DNA from: Chinchilla lanigera
Taxonomy: Eukaryota > Chordata > Mammalia > Rodentia > Chinchillidae
DNA: 64,000 bases
Direction of reading: 5' to 3'
Assembly: GCF_000276665.1 (NCBI RefSeq)
Contig: NW_004955435.1
Location: 6,973,937 to 7,037,936, forward strand
The notes beneath the pieces were generated by a model. That model ran no database searches, was not told the DNA's origin, and saw only the letters and a program-made list of their open reading frames with translations. Position 1 is the first letter of the stretch, and every line of letters begins with the position of its first letter. Below are positions 11,436-23,299 of this stretch, piece after piece. The position numbers and the translations under genes are program-made.

Positions 11436-12079
11436 GGTGAGAAGTCTACTTGACCTGAACAACAAAGAAGGCCAAAGCTGGTTTTTCATCCAAAGGAGCA
11501 GTAAGAGGCCTTCCAATTGACAATCAGCTCTAAAAATGACTCCAATGACTTTAAGTAAATCTAAGACCTTGTCTGATTTTTCTTCTGTATATATTGTTCT
11601 CATGCTTCTGACTAAGCAATAATGAAAATCAAGAAAAAAGGAATATGCCCTAGTTAACTCCTTTAAATTACTAGTTAGAAAGTGAATTAACCTTTGTGAA
11701 ACTCTTTTCTGTTTTTTCCTCCTGTAGCTCAAACCGCAAGAGACTCAAGATCTATTTCTTCTGGAGAAAACACACTACCCATTGCTTTGGTGATCAACTC
11801 ACACATTGAAAAATCCAAACTTGAGACTGAGTAGATTTCCTCCCGTCCTATCAAATGCATATCAGGGTTGTTTTTTCTTCAAATCACATAGCTATCAATC
11901 CTAGAATGTTATTGGTATTTTAGAAAGCTATATATCTAACTTCCACTGATTTCAAAATGTGTTGGGTAACCTGTTATTGAACAAACTACAAGACAAAACA
12001 AAGCAGGACTTACACTTTGTACAATAGTTCTACTAATCCTGTGTTTCATTTTCTGTATTTTTCAACACTTTGAGATCAT

Positions 12080-12530
12080 GGGGTCTTGTGACAGAGGAGA
12101 ACCTATCCTGCCCAAGTTAACTAATTCCTCCAAAGACAAAACTGCACTGCAAGTGTATATCTTGTACATAAATCAACAAATCCCAAGCTTGTATCTCTTA
12201 ATCAGCACCCTCCAAGGCCCTTGCATTTCCTGCCAATATATTTTCCTGTCTTAATCACCCTGAGGTCAATTACTAGTCAAATCAGGACAGCCCCTGCAGA
12301 AGGGATCCTGAAATGATTTAAACTAAGAAATCTTAAACTTGCTTAGTCTGCTTGCCCTGCCTCACCAGCTGTTCCTTTCTGCAAAACTTTAATGAATATT
12401 CTTACCCACTTTTTCTCTCACCATCTCTCTCCTGACTGATCTTCTGCTTTTCTCTGTGGCACTGTGTAGCTGTCACACTGCTGGCTTCTTGGTCACTGAG
12501 TAAAAATTTCTTCCTGCTTGAATTTCTATA
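12080..12530 (+). mobile_element. Probable old ERV LTR
   Basis: ATCAGGACAGCCCCTGCAGA, GAAATGATTTAAACTAAGAA with ATCTTAAACTTGC, CCTGCCTCACC, GCAAAACTTTAATGA and TTGGTCACTGAGTAAAAATT have the flavour and order of an ERV1-type LTR running to its R region. I could not define TG/CA ends or a target duplication, so the limits are approximate. Confidence 0.45.
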
Positions 12531-12586
12531 TTTATATATCTTTTCATTCTCTATTGCAACATGCCAAATACACTGTAAGGCAATGG

Positions 12587-12589
<3 letters not shown>

Positions 12590-12638
<49 letters not shown>
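12590..12638. repeat. (GT)n microsatellite
   Basis: About 24 uninterrupted GT units. Frames reading VCVC or HTHT here come from the repeat. Confidence 0.98.
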
Positions 12639-12640
<2 letters not shown>

Positions 12641-12839
12641 CTTGCATGCAACAATTTATATTGTAATATTTTGAGTAAACGTTATATGCTCTCTTTTTCA
12701 TGTTCACTCTTCTCAACTATCTTTTTTATTTCTAATTTTTTTGTTTAGATAAGTATGTTTATAATGTTTTATGGTTATATTTAATAAGATGTAGAACAGT
12801 GTACAGTTTGATGAGATTTGACAAATTTATTTCTCTGTA

Positions 12840-13140
12840 TTACACCACCGCCAAGGGATTAGTACCTGGGAAGTTTACTGGTGCTTCTTACTAAGAAATC
12901 CCGGCCAGCCACAAGCAAACAGAACTCTGCCTTTCATCCATGTGGGCGAGTTTTACCTACTTTTGCAATAGACAGAATTACATATAAAATAAGTGCTGCT
13001 GTTGTCAGCCTTCTTTTGTTCAGGATTTTGTTTATAGAATAATCTATAGTTATCCATGTACTACTAATTTTTTCCCCTTTATGTTGAGATATATTTCATT
13101 AAATCTCTAGGCTATTATTTGCTCTTCTTTCTCCTAAAGG
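12840..13140 (-). repeat. Possible L1M 3'-end relic
   Basis: AGAATTACATATAAAATAAG, CTTTTGTTCAGGATTTTG and TTATCCATGTACTACT resemble antisense L1M sequence. Strongly diverged. Confidence 0.35.
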
Positions 13141-13194
13141 ATATTGATTTAATTTCTATTTTTTCTCTTATGAATAAACTTTTTCAAAGAACCC

Positions 13195-14040
13195 ATTAAA
13201 ATGGAATGCAGAGTTAATGTCTACCAATAAATTTAATAAAAGATTTATGACTTTAATAATATACTTGAGAAAAATTTTAAAATATCTCAACAAATCCGGA
13301 GACACATCCTTGCAATATTTTGGAAGACCCAATATTATTTTGTTTCTCACCGATATGAGTATATATTTGACACAACAACAATATATTAGAAGGCATTCTG
13401 TGGAAATTGATAGGCTTGTTCTAAAACGTGCACAGAAATGCAAGGGTATAGGATAATCAGATCGTTCTTGAGTTAAAAGTAATAATGTTCTTACATTACA
13501 ACAATCAGAATTATTAGACTTACTACAAAGTTAGTTAAAGTACGTAAGGCAGTAAGACCGTGCTGTCAGTATGGACAAGAGGATTAGCAAAGTGGGAAAT
13601 GTCAATTAACACACTGATACATAACAGTGAATTGATTTTGAACAAAGCAATCAATACACATCTATGGATACAAAAAACTTCATTCCCACACATTTTGCTG
13701 CATACAATGGAAAATTCACACAGACACATACTTCATCAAATACGAAAGTATCAATTTAAGATGAGTTGCAGACTTAAAAACCCACAAGCCTTCAGGAAAC
13801 AAATGTAGCAGAACAAAAACTGATGCAGACTAATTTTTCTTAGGGTAAAAATATTTTTTTAAAAGATGAGATAGTTCCATAAATTTAAAAAGCTTTCCAT
13901 AGAACATTATTGAGAAAATGTGTTTGCAATAGGTGTATGATAAAGAACTTTTTATAGAACTTCTACCAATAACTTTATTAATTTTTAAAACTAACAAAGT
14001 GGGCAAAAGCTAATGGTTACTACAACCATACATCTTTATG
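13195..14040 (+). repeat. Old L1 ORF2 fragment
   Basis: AAAATATCTCAACAAATCCG, GGAGACACATCCTTGCAATA, TTGGAAGACCCAATATT, and later AAAATTCACACAGACACATA and ATGAGTTGCAGACTTAAA follow the region after the ORF2 RT domain. Short open frames inside (for example with FGRPNI) are remnants. The 3' limit is uncertain. Confidence 0.6.
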
Positions 14041-14084
14041 ACATTTATTAAACATTTCAAAGTCATATTTTGTTGGAAATATGT

Positions 14085-14505
14085 ATAAATTATTTGATTA
14101 TTTTCAACTGAATTGTTTCCTACAGCATTCAGGTGTGGAAGCCCTAGCCTCCAACAGGAACATGCTTGGAGGAGTGGCCTTCAATACATAATTAAGGTTT
14201 AATGAGTTGAGAAGGGTAGGATCTTGATCTGATAGGCTCAGTGCCCCTATAATTAAAGAAAGGGGAGTGGATTTTTTTTTTCTTTCCATGTACGTACCAG
14301 AAGGGAAAGGTGTGTGAGGACCCAGGGAGAAGCCAAGACTCTGCAAGCCAGGAGCACAGCCCCACCAGAAACTGCGATGTCTCTAAGCTTGGTTTTGAAC
14401 TCAGTGTTTCCTAGAACTATGTGAAAGAAATACCTGCTGTTTAAATCACTTGCACTATGGAATTTCATCAATCCAAGCTGAATGATTGAAGTCAGGTAAA
14501 GAAAC
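14085..14505 (+). mobile_element. MLT1-like ancient MaLR LTR
   Basis: GAAGCCCTAGCCTCCAACAG, ATTAAGGTTTAATGAGTTGA, GATCTTGATCTGATAGG, TGTGTGAGGACCCAGGGAGA, CTGCAAGCCAGGAGCACAG and CCTGCTGTTTAAATCAC match MLT1-type LTR blocks in order. Two overlapping minus-strand frames are chance. Confidence 0.65.
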
Positions 14506-14529
14506 ACTATCTCACTAAAATAACTAACT

Positions 14530-14652
14530 CTTGTGGACTATTTATCATCTACCAGAAACTGCATTACTTTATTTGAATGACCTTTTTAACTTGTCAAGAT
14601 AATTATGAGCATCTACTAATATTTACCCCACCTTACAGCTGAGAAAAATACA
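14530..14652 (-). repeat. MIR-like SINE fragment
   Basis: CTACCAGAAACTGCATTACT, a central A/T-rich block, then TTTACCCCACCTTACAGCTG and AGAAAAA is the reverse MIR core order. Confidence 0.5.
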
Positions 14653-15368
14653 TGATTTTCATTTTTTCATGGCTTGAAGATCTTACTGTTTTCTCCCATT
14701 TCTAGCTATTATAAACTCTAAGTATTTTGACACTGTTCATTAATAACAGTATAAAGACTATTTATTCATTCAGCAAATATTTCAGATGCTAATAAGTTAA
14801 TAGGAAATGGTTCTAAGAGTTAGATCAGTTTGAGATACTGTTATCTTACAGAGAATATATACACTGTAGATTTGCACCATTCAGGATAATTTCTAATATC
14901 CATAAGTACACTATATGCTATGTGTATTATATATAGAACATTATAATGTTTACGACCACAAATAAAGAGAGAACATCTTATACCTACTACTCACCCTTTT
15001 GCATTTTCCCCTTGGGACACTGGTCCTAAGTTCAGCAGACTTAACTGTTGGGCATAAGTTTCAGAAATAAACATGGTAATGGGGAAAACACAAACACAGA
15101 GTGAAGCTCTTTAAATCAGGGAGCAGAATTGTTAAATGTATTCTTAGTTTTAGTTGATTTCATAGGATGTCAATGCCATAGGAGCAAAGTCCACACCCTA
15201 CTATGAATTGCTGCTCCCTATATTGAGATGAAAAACTTAAAGAGGCTATGAACAAAAAATCTTACAAGTAGTCATTAATATATTCAATATGATCTACCAG
15301 AACTTTATGTCTGGCAAAGGAGACTTTAACCACTTTAAAGAAAGAAAATATTGATCAGATATCATATA

Positions 15369-15473
15369 TCCATCATGAGAAAAAGAAAGAAAAAATTACA
15401 AGGCATGAAAAGAAAGAAAGAGATGGAGAGAGAGAGCAAAGAAAAGAAAGGAAAGGAAAGGAAAGGGAAAATT
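15369..15473. repeat. Purine-rich (GAAA/GGAAA)n tract
   Basis: Imperfect AGAAA, GAGA and GGAAA units. The KRKK-rich frame across it is an artefact. Confidence 0.9.
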
Positions 15474-15659
15474 GCATTTGTAACAGACCCAGAGGTCTCA
15501 AATATTGTTATTAATATGATGGAGCAGATTACAACTGAAAAATTAAATAAATTAAATAAAATATTATAAACAAAACATTAAACATTTTAAACATATTTTG
15601 TATTTAAAATTGATAATATTTGAAATTAAGAATTTACTGGACTTATTTTATGGAGGAGA

Positions 15660-16700
15660 AAATACTATTAATAAATTTAAGGAAGAGTACTCATAAAACA
15701 TTTAAGAGGATGTGTACAATGTAAATTTGACAGAGTAGAAAACGAATAGCAAAAGAAAAGTAAAAAATGAAAGATACAATTTTAAATTTTAACATATTTG
15801 CAACAAGTGCTAGAGTAAAAAGCGAGAAAAATGGGGCAGAGGAAATATTAAAAGGCAAAAATAAGAAATTTCCAAACTTGATGGATAATACCACCCATGA
15901 TTCCTGAAGTTCAATAATCCCAGAATAATTTAGATACAAAGAAAACCACATATAAGTAGAGCATATTCAAACGGTGGAGAATGAGAGAAAAAATGTTAAA
16001 AGTAGACATAGAAAAGTTGACATATAAGAAATCAATGGCTCAATCTTGACAGAAACCTAAAATGAATCAACTGACAAATACCTGAATAAAAAATGACCAA
16101 AACTATGAAACAGAAAGCTACCAACGTTAAATTTTAAGGAGGTAAACACACCCTCTCGAAATGAAGAAGAATTAAGGGCTATTTCCAAGCCTCATCATTT
16201 AATTTGACATCACAGACCTGCCCTACAATAAATACTATAGCATATTTGGCACTCTAAAACAAAGTGATTTTAATCCTATGAGGTTTATAAATTCATACAT
16301 GTACAATTAATATCAATAGAGAAAAGGGTGGGGAAATTATTAAATTATGGCATATAGTAATTTATGAAGTAGTATGATTAATATTAAAAGAATGAAAATA
16401 TATAAAATCATAGAGAATCAAATGTGTATAAGAGCAAATTAAATATGCGTAGCAATTCAAGTAAATCAAGTAGAATAACAGGCTGAAAACTAAATGAAAG
16501 AAATAGTAAATGAATGCTTTAAAATGTTGAATTTAAACCCAACTACCATAAATTACATCAAATGCAAGAGATTTGTATTTCAATAAAAAGTGAAATACTT
16601 GTAAAAAGAAAGAAAAGTATTATGAACATGCTTACAATATGTCCCAAGGTCAAAGGACAAAGAAATTTTGAAAGAAAAGTTTGGAAAAATTTACAAAAGG
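15660..16700 (+). repeat. Old L1/HAL1-type 5'-half relic
   Basis: TTTCCAAACTTGATGGATAA, AGTTCAATAATCCCAGAATA, CACAGACCTGCCCTACAATA with AATACTATAGC, and AAGGGTGGGGAAATTATTAA follow the non-ORF2 half of L1M/HAL1-type elements. No long frame survives. Confidence 0.55.
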
Positions 16701-18380
16701 CTTTAAAAGTGTGATTAAACAATTTAATTGTGCTCAAGAGATGAATACACAGAAGTGACTGTTACATTTCACATAAAGGAGATGAAAATTTCTCCTAAAT
16801 ATGGCAGGAGTAATGGGGCATTCAGTACACAAGGGAGAGGAGATACAATCGATTCTCAAGAAAATAAGAGGGGATTATATTTCTAGTATATGTGGAGAGG
16901 TCAGCAATTCTTCCCTGCAGGAACGTTTGACTGATACCATTTCCATCAAGAAGGGTGAGACAAGTTCGTGAGGGAATGATTTGCTCCAGCTGCAATCAGC
17001 AGTGAGGGGGGAGGCAGGACACAGTCAGATAATTGTGTATAACCTGAGCTACCATTTTGCTAGATGTGTCTGGCAGAGTGAGAAATAATAGGATGAAGAT
17101 ATTTGCAAATGAATCACTACAGACCGGAGCCATGGCATTTTAGCTGGCAAATAAAGAATTCAGGCTATAAATGTGGGCAAAAGTGACTAGAATCTTAGAT
17201 TTTAACCAAGATACTGTGCATATTATTTTGTAATAAGTCCAAACATTAATTTGTGCACAAATGCAGAGGATAAAAGTACATGTTGAGCAAAATTAATGAG
17301 TGTAAGATTTAATAAAATATATTATTGACTTCATTTGCATAGCAACAATGATAACAGTTGTATAAAATTTATCTAGAATAATATATAGAAATGAGTTCAA
17401 TGGCTCTAATTCACCCTACAATACTCTGGCAACTAGTAATAAATTACGCTCTTAAAATCTTCTCACTTTTGAGATACTTTGGAATTGTTCAGTGCTGTAA
17501 AATAATTTTGTCTATGCACACCTCTCGTTGAGGCGTCCCTGCAGTTTACATCATAAATAAAGCTACAGAAAAATTGAAACTAAGACATTAACCTAGCAGA
17601 CTCTTAAATGTAAGTGTAGCATATCAATATTTGCAAATTTATTGTCTGTATAATTGTGGACTTTAATCATTTTAAATACAAAATAAATATGTGTATAATA
17701 TCCAATTATTATCCTCAAATACATGAAAACAATTCAGGCTCTGCACTATGCTTAAAGATTTCCAAAAGTTTATGAATATTAAAGAAGAACTAAAATGCCT
17801 ACATAAAGATATTTACGCCCCCTTCAAAAAAGTAGACATTTAAATTTATTAACATGATGGACCTGATTAGTAGTTTTAAAACAGTTTTTAAATTCTCAAA
17901 AGTCATGGTTTAGGCTCACAATGTTTTTTTCTCATATTTTCATTCGTTTTCATTGTGTTACTTAAACACATTTCTGTATATTATTACTGCTACATAAGTA
18001 TTCATATTAGGTCAGATTTAATTGAAGTAAAATTGAAAGAAAAGAAATCTCATGTTCTATGACTACTTAAATGTGCTACTTACCATCTAAGAGATCTCAA
18101 TCCCAATTGCTGCTTTGTAACCAAAAAATAAAAGGCATAAAGAGCTAGTTACTAGGTAGTAGTAAGCTAAAAAAACAAGATAAAATAAACATCATGTATA
18201 GATTGTTTCGTCTTCAGTTATGGTTTAAGATTCAAATCATTTAATGGAACAAAATTTAATAGAATAAAAGAACATTGGTGTTTTATTCATTTAGAAAATA
18301 CTTTGAATGTTGTGCCACTTGGGAATATGAATAATGTGTAAACAAGCCAGATGGGGACAGAAGTAAATATGATCATGTGT
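16700..18380. other. AT-rich unique sequence, no recognised feature
   Basis: A less AT-rich patch at 16900-17150 has no recognisable repeat or exon. The rest is featureless. Confidence 0.5.
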
Positions 18381-18399
18381 TTTAAAGTACTTAGCAAAG

Positions 18400-18514
18400 G
18401 GGGCTGGGGATTTAGCTGAGCGGCAAAGTGCCTGCCTGGCAAGCGCAAGGTCGTGAGTTCAGTTCCCGGTACCAGAGAAAAACCAAAACAAACAAACAAA
18501 AAAAAAAAAAACAT
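18400..18514 (+). repeat. ID-type SINE with perfect 16-bp target duplication
   Basis: GGGGCTGGGGATTTAGCTGA (A-box region), CCTGCCTGGCAAGCGCAAGG and GAGTTCAGTTCCCGGTACC (B-box region), then a CAAA-rich and pure A tail. AAAGTACTTAGCAAAG occurs at 18384-18399 and again at 18515-18530 without mismatch, so this is a young insertion. Confidence 0.97.
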
Positions 18515-18539
18515 AAAGTACTTAGCAAAGAAATTTGAT

Positions 18540-19559
18540 AAATATATGTAATACTTATTAAGAATGCAACCCCAAGCTCTGCTTTAAACCTAGGCTGTAG
18601 CACGTGCAATTTGTTTGAATTTGCCAATTCACATAATACTTGTAAGTTTTACTTTGTTAATCTCTAATTTAGAAAGAATAATAATATCCACCATATAATT
18701 GTTTTGACATATAAATAAAATAATCCACACAAAATGTTTAAATAAACTGCCTTGTTCCTGGTGTGCATACAATAAATATAAACCTTTTTAATTACAATAG
18801 TATGACTAAATGAATAAAATTACTTTCTGAATTTGAAAAATTACCTTGGCATAAAACACACCAAGCAACAGGACACGTGTTGACAATTTCTCAGAATTTT
18901 TACTTTAATTAACCTGTGAGATACTAACTCAATGTATATTTATACTAGGCTTTAAGACAATTATAATACAAATAAATTAAGGTAACATAAATTAGACGAT
19001 TTAAGTGGAGAAATTTATTACATACTACAATTTCATTGTAGCAGCACTCACAAAAATTATTTCGTTGCTTTGTAATCAGTAGAAGTAATACATAGCAAAC
19101 CAGTATGTTGTTTTACAATTTATGTAAACCATTAACCTAATTAGATAATACAGAGGTGATGAGCATTTAAAAATAAATATGACTATGTAAGTACCATCAC
19201 AATGAAGATATGAAACAGCTGTAACATTCAGAAAGTTTCCTATGCCTGTTCTTCCAGCACAAAGCCCTGGCATGCCTTTATATTTTTAAAAATTTTGAGA
19301 CATTTAGAATTACACAAAGTCAAAAATATAATAGAGTTCTTATATTACCCTCCCCTTGTCTCCTTTTATGTTAATGTCAGAAAACCATAAAAGAAAACCA
19401 ATACATTAACCTCAGTACATTCTCTGAAGTAAACACCAGAATTTATTGAAACTTCATGTTTTCCCTTCAACATCACTTTCCTATTCCACAGATAATGTTC
19501 GATCTCAATTTTACTCTGGTCATCATTCCTTTGGTGTGATCTTTGAGAACATCCAGGCA
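18540..19559. other. AT-rich unique sequence, no recognised feature
   Basis: Only short random frames and small A/T tracts are present. Confidence 0.6.
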
Positions 19560-19576
19560 TTTTTTTTTTTTTTTTG

Positions 19577-19676
19577 NNNNNNNNNNNNNNNNNNNNNNNN
19601 NNNNNNNNNNNNNNNNNNNNNNNNNNNNNNNNNNNNNNNNNNNNNNNNNNNNNNNNNNNNNNNNNNNNNNNNNNNN
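19577..19676. other. Assembly gap (100 N) at a poly-T tract
   Basis: Exactly 100 N after a 16-base poly-T run (19560-19575). A round size usually marks unknown length. The poly-T could be the reversed tail of a SINE lost in the gap. Confidence 0.99.
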
Positions 19677-19679
19677 TTT

Positions 19680-20490
19680 TCTTCTACTTGAATATTTCCT
19701 TAATAATTTTTTAACTTTGTAGATATAGCACATGGAAATCATTGCTGTGTGTTCTGATGGTGATTTTGTATTGTTCTATTTTTTTCCTTGGACTCAAAAT
19801 TTCATTGGATACATCATCTACTTTAATTTCACTAACTTTATCGAGATATGAAAGTTCTCAACTTATACACTTACATAATTTCTCATTTAACTTTGCAATG
19901 TATGCAAGTGATTAGTGTTTAAACCCCAATGAACGCATAGTTCTAAATGCAGATTGGCTCAAGCTTTTGCAAATAGATGAGTGGAATAACCTGTCATGCT
20001 GTTGTCAATACTGTCAATCTTCTGTGCTGCTGCGGGAGGTGAGGATTACTATATATCACAAGATCTAACTTTTGATAATCATTTATAAAAATAAAACATC
20101 CCCCACATATTAACTGCACATTAGATGTCACATATTTCTCTGTTTTTAAAGACCTTTTCTCATTTCATTCTTTTATTGACAATTTTTTGAATAAAAAGTA
20201 TGAACTTATACATATATAAGCAATGGAACATGGACGAAAAAGGTTTTCCCAGTAAAACTTATTAATTATAAGAAATGTCTAATACATTGCAACACTGCAA
20301 TATAATTCTTACACTGCCCAGATTCAGAGCATACTCCTGTAGGGTAGTGTTCAATTGATGGTTTTTATTTCAGATATCAATCACAAGTGTGAGGGTCTGC
20401 AGGCCATCTACAACTCTGATAACTTAGGAATTCTCACAAGCCCATCAAATGATTTTCTAGTCTAACTCTGATGATTTTCTATCTAACTAA
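19680..20490. other. Unique sequence with a short direct repeat
   Basis: No gene or known repeat. TGATTTTCTA followed by GTCTAACTCTGATGATTTTC and TATCTAACT near 20450-20490 is a small direct duplication. Confidence 0.5.
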
Positions 20491-20495
20491 TATAA

Positions 20496-20857
20496 TTGTC
20501 TTGGTTACTTTTCTCTCATTACTGGGACAAAGATGCCCAAAATTAAGGAAGAAAGGTTTATTTAGCTCACAGTCTGTGAGGTTTCAGCTCATACTTGGCT
20601 GGCTCCAAGGCAGAGTGGCACATGGCAGTGGGCAACTGTTCATGGTGGTGGAAAACAGTAAGAGCATCAAGACAAAAAGGGAGGAGTGCAGCAAGGAGCC
20701 TCTTTCTCTCCCTTACATACGTAAACTGCCCCAAGGTGGGTGCAGCACTCACACTCATAATCCCAGCACTGGATCAGACATCAGTCATAAACTGTAGAAG
20801 CCGGCCCCATGACTGCAGGAGGCTTTGGGGGAACATCCAGACACAAACCATAACAAT
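20496..20857 (-). mobile_element. ERVL-MaLR LTR (rodent type)
   Basis: Opens GTCTTGGTTACTTTTCTCTC on the plus strand (3' end of the LTR), then GGTTTATTTAGCTCACAGTC, GGCTGGCTCCAAGGCAGAGT, CATGGTGGTGGAAAACAG, GAGCCTCTTTCTCTCCC, and closes with AACATCCAGACACAAACCAT and AACA (5' end). It is close to the LTRs at 32893 and 53085. The 108-codon plus-strand frame is antisense LTR, not a gene. Confidence 0.8.
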
Positions 20858-20859
20858 AA

Positions 20860-22815
20860 TATAATATAAAATAGTGTAATATAATATAACTCAAAGGCCC
20901 TAGAAAAGCTTTATATATTCATGGTTACTGGTGTATTTTAAACATTATGAACTAGAACATAAAAATGAAAAGTTACAGAGAATGAGGTTTAGCAGGTCAT
21001 TGGAGAAAAGATGGCATACATACACTCAGAGAAAAGTCGCTATAACCTCAAATCTATTACCTAACATAACCATTTTGAATTTCTGCTCACACCAGGCCAA
21101 AAAAAAAAAAAAAAAAAAAAATACAAATTCTCCTTTGTAAACTCTTTTTCTTAAGCTTCTGGTTGTTAATGATGAAAAACAGTCACCAGTGCTGAAGACC
21201 TGACAAAACTATCTCAGGTGACAAAAAGGCACCAAAGCAATGTTTTCTAGACCTTCTATTATAAAAGTGAAAAGTCATCTGAAGGAAGACATGACTCCAG
21301 GCAATGCATGGGAAGTTTAAGAAGCAAAATACATGTACTTGTGGAAGAAAGGTGGGAAGACGTCTGCCTCCAATATAAAACTTGTCTTTATGCTAATCAC
21401 AAGCAATTAATGCTACTGCTGAGGGTGGGAAAAAGCTTTGCATCTCCTAAACAGAGAAATATTGCTACTGCAGAAAAGATAGAAGCAAAAGATGTTTGCG
21501 CATGGAAAGGAAAAGAAAAATACTGTACTTAAAACACTATAAAGTTGATATGAGAATATGCTAGTTTATTTTTACATTTCTTAAGTACTTGTTCATTGCC
21601 ACATCCTGCATACTAGATTTTCATATAGATTACATCAATCCCTAAAGAATAAAAAGCAAAGTTACTCCATTTAACAAATTGATAAACTAAGGATTTAAAT
21701 GATAAGTAATTTATGGATGCCCCAATATTTAAAAAGCGACAAATCTGTAACATGATCTTTCATGTGTCTATATTCCAAACTACTGTACTTTCAATGATTA
21801 CCCAAATGGAGCGTCCTTTTAAAATGGCAACGAAAGCTTTGTGTTTACAGTTTCCTGGAAACAGCAAATGGTGCAATTTAAAATACGATAGCAGCATTAT
21901 AGATGCTCAGTGTTGAAGAAAAGTAATGGGAGAAAATTTCTATTTTATTCCAAAGGTGAACGCTATTCTTAGTACTGAAAAGAGAACAATTTCTAGCATG
22001 TAAAGTACGAAATTGAGGTTCATTCCTCACTGTCTTTATTTTTTCTGTCCTCAAAAAAAGAGATACATAATTGAACGGAGAAGTTGGAGCCGTATCTGTT
22101 GATTGTTATAGGGAATTTCACTCCCAGCAAATGCTATTGACAGTCTTAATGTCTTCAAACACTATCAAGTGTCCCTTATGCTTTATCTTACAGCCTTTTC
22201 AAGCAGTTTCCTAAGACAATTTTTGTCCAAATTTTAAAAACAGCTCAACCTAACACAATGAAAAATGTTAGAAAACACAAAAGTACACTTCACTTCTTAC
22301 ACCAGAATGATTTCTCTGCTTTCTGCATGTCAGTGAATTGTCTCACATATACCCAGTTACATAATCACAGACAACTCCATATTTTCCCTTTTATTTGATT
22401 CTCTCATATGATTGATTTTTCTGAATTTCTCCCTTTGAATTTCATGCTCAGTTTTAGATCTCATGTATTGATTTTTTTTACCTGATGACATGTAGCAGTA
22501 CATGGGTTATGATCCCGTGGTTCAGCAACCTAATTAAAAAGAAATAACTTTTTTTCTGGATAGTTTCTATAAGATTTGTAAACTAGCTCTAAATTCTTCT
22601 GTAGAGTGAGTTAAATATTTGTTAATAGACTAAAACTTTCAGATAGCTCAGCCCATTATACTGAATAATCTCAACCTAGGAAAATTGAATGCATTTTTGG
22701 TTTTCTTAGGTCAAAACCTGTTGGGGATATTTATGATTTTGCTTTAGAAAAAGTGGTCATGACAAATATCATTTAAATTTTCATCTTTTATTACATTTGA
22801 ATAGTTCCTGAGATA
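20860..22815. other. Mostly unique sequence, poly-A tract and weak MIR-like patch
   Basis: A pure 20-base-plus A run lies at about 21100-21121 with no recognisable SINE upstream. A weak MIR-like pattern is at 21570-21720. The 74- and 67-codon frames at 21308-21532 and 21713-21916 resemble no known protein. Confidence 0.45.
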
Positions 22816-22818
22816 CAT

Positions 22819-22965
22819 TAAAAAAATTTTTTTTGATTTTAAATAGAATATTAAAAAACAATGTAAACAATACAGATTTTCAAAACAAGATGATAGGAAA
22901 TTAACAATGGTTGTTATAATGCCTATTGTTATCTTCAAATTACATGCCTATATCCGGTAATCTGA
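22819..22965 (-). repeat. Element X copy 2
   Basis: Reverse copy with an A-tail remnant (TTTTTTTTGATTTTAAATAG), then GATGATAGGAAATTAACAAT, GGTTGTTATAATGCC, ATTGTTATCTTCAAATTACA, and CCTATATCCGGTAATCTGA at its 5' side. Confidence 0.75.
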
Positions 22966-23214
22966 AACTCTTGAACTGACAGTCACCTAAAAATGAGAAA
23001 TAATCTAAAATAAAACACATAAAAGTTAAAATACTGGCAAATTTTCTGAACTATATAGCCACTCTGTTCCTATCTTTCTTCTTAAAATCAGAAATCAGGT
23101 TAGATCTTACAGTAAGCAGAAGACATTTAACATTCATTTTCAATGTAACTGTTGGATCTCTATACCAACTCCTTGGGATCATTTAAGAAAATATTTCTCT
23201 ATAAAGAGATATAT

Positions 23215-23297
23215 CTGGGAGTATAGCTCAGTGTTAAAAAACTGACCTAGTTAGTGAGAGGCTATGGATTCAATTCTCTGTACTGCAAAAAGAAAAC
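23215..23297 (+). repeat. Older ID-like tRNA-derived SINE
   Basis: GGGAGTATAGCTCAGTGTTA (A box), GATTCAATTCTCTGTACTGC (B-box side), then an A-rich tail. More diverged than the young IDs and with a different 3' end (CTGTACTGC rather than CGGTACC), so an older subfamily. Confidence 0.75.
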
Positions 23298-23299
23298 AT

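Noticed and set aside
12402..12748. Overlapping frames with HTHTHT and VCVCVC runs on opposite strands
   Set aside because: Both are translations of the (GT)n microsatellite at 12590-12638.
18400..18480. A possible real tRNA gene, given A- and B-box-like motifs
   Set aside because: The sequence is an ID SINE: A-tail, target duplication, many sister copies, and no cloverleaf I could fold with normal anticodon and acceptor stems.
20595..20864. 89-108 codon frames at 20471-20864
   Set aside because: They are antisense to a MaLR LTR, and overlap each other and a minus-strand frame.
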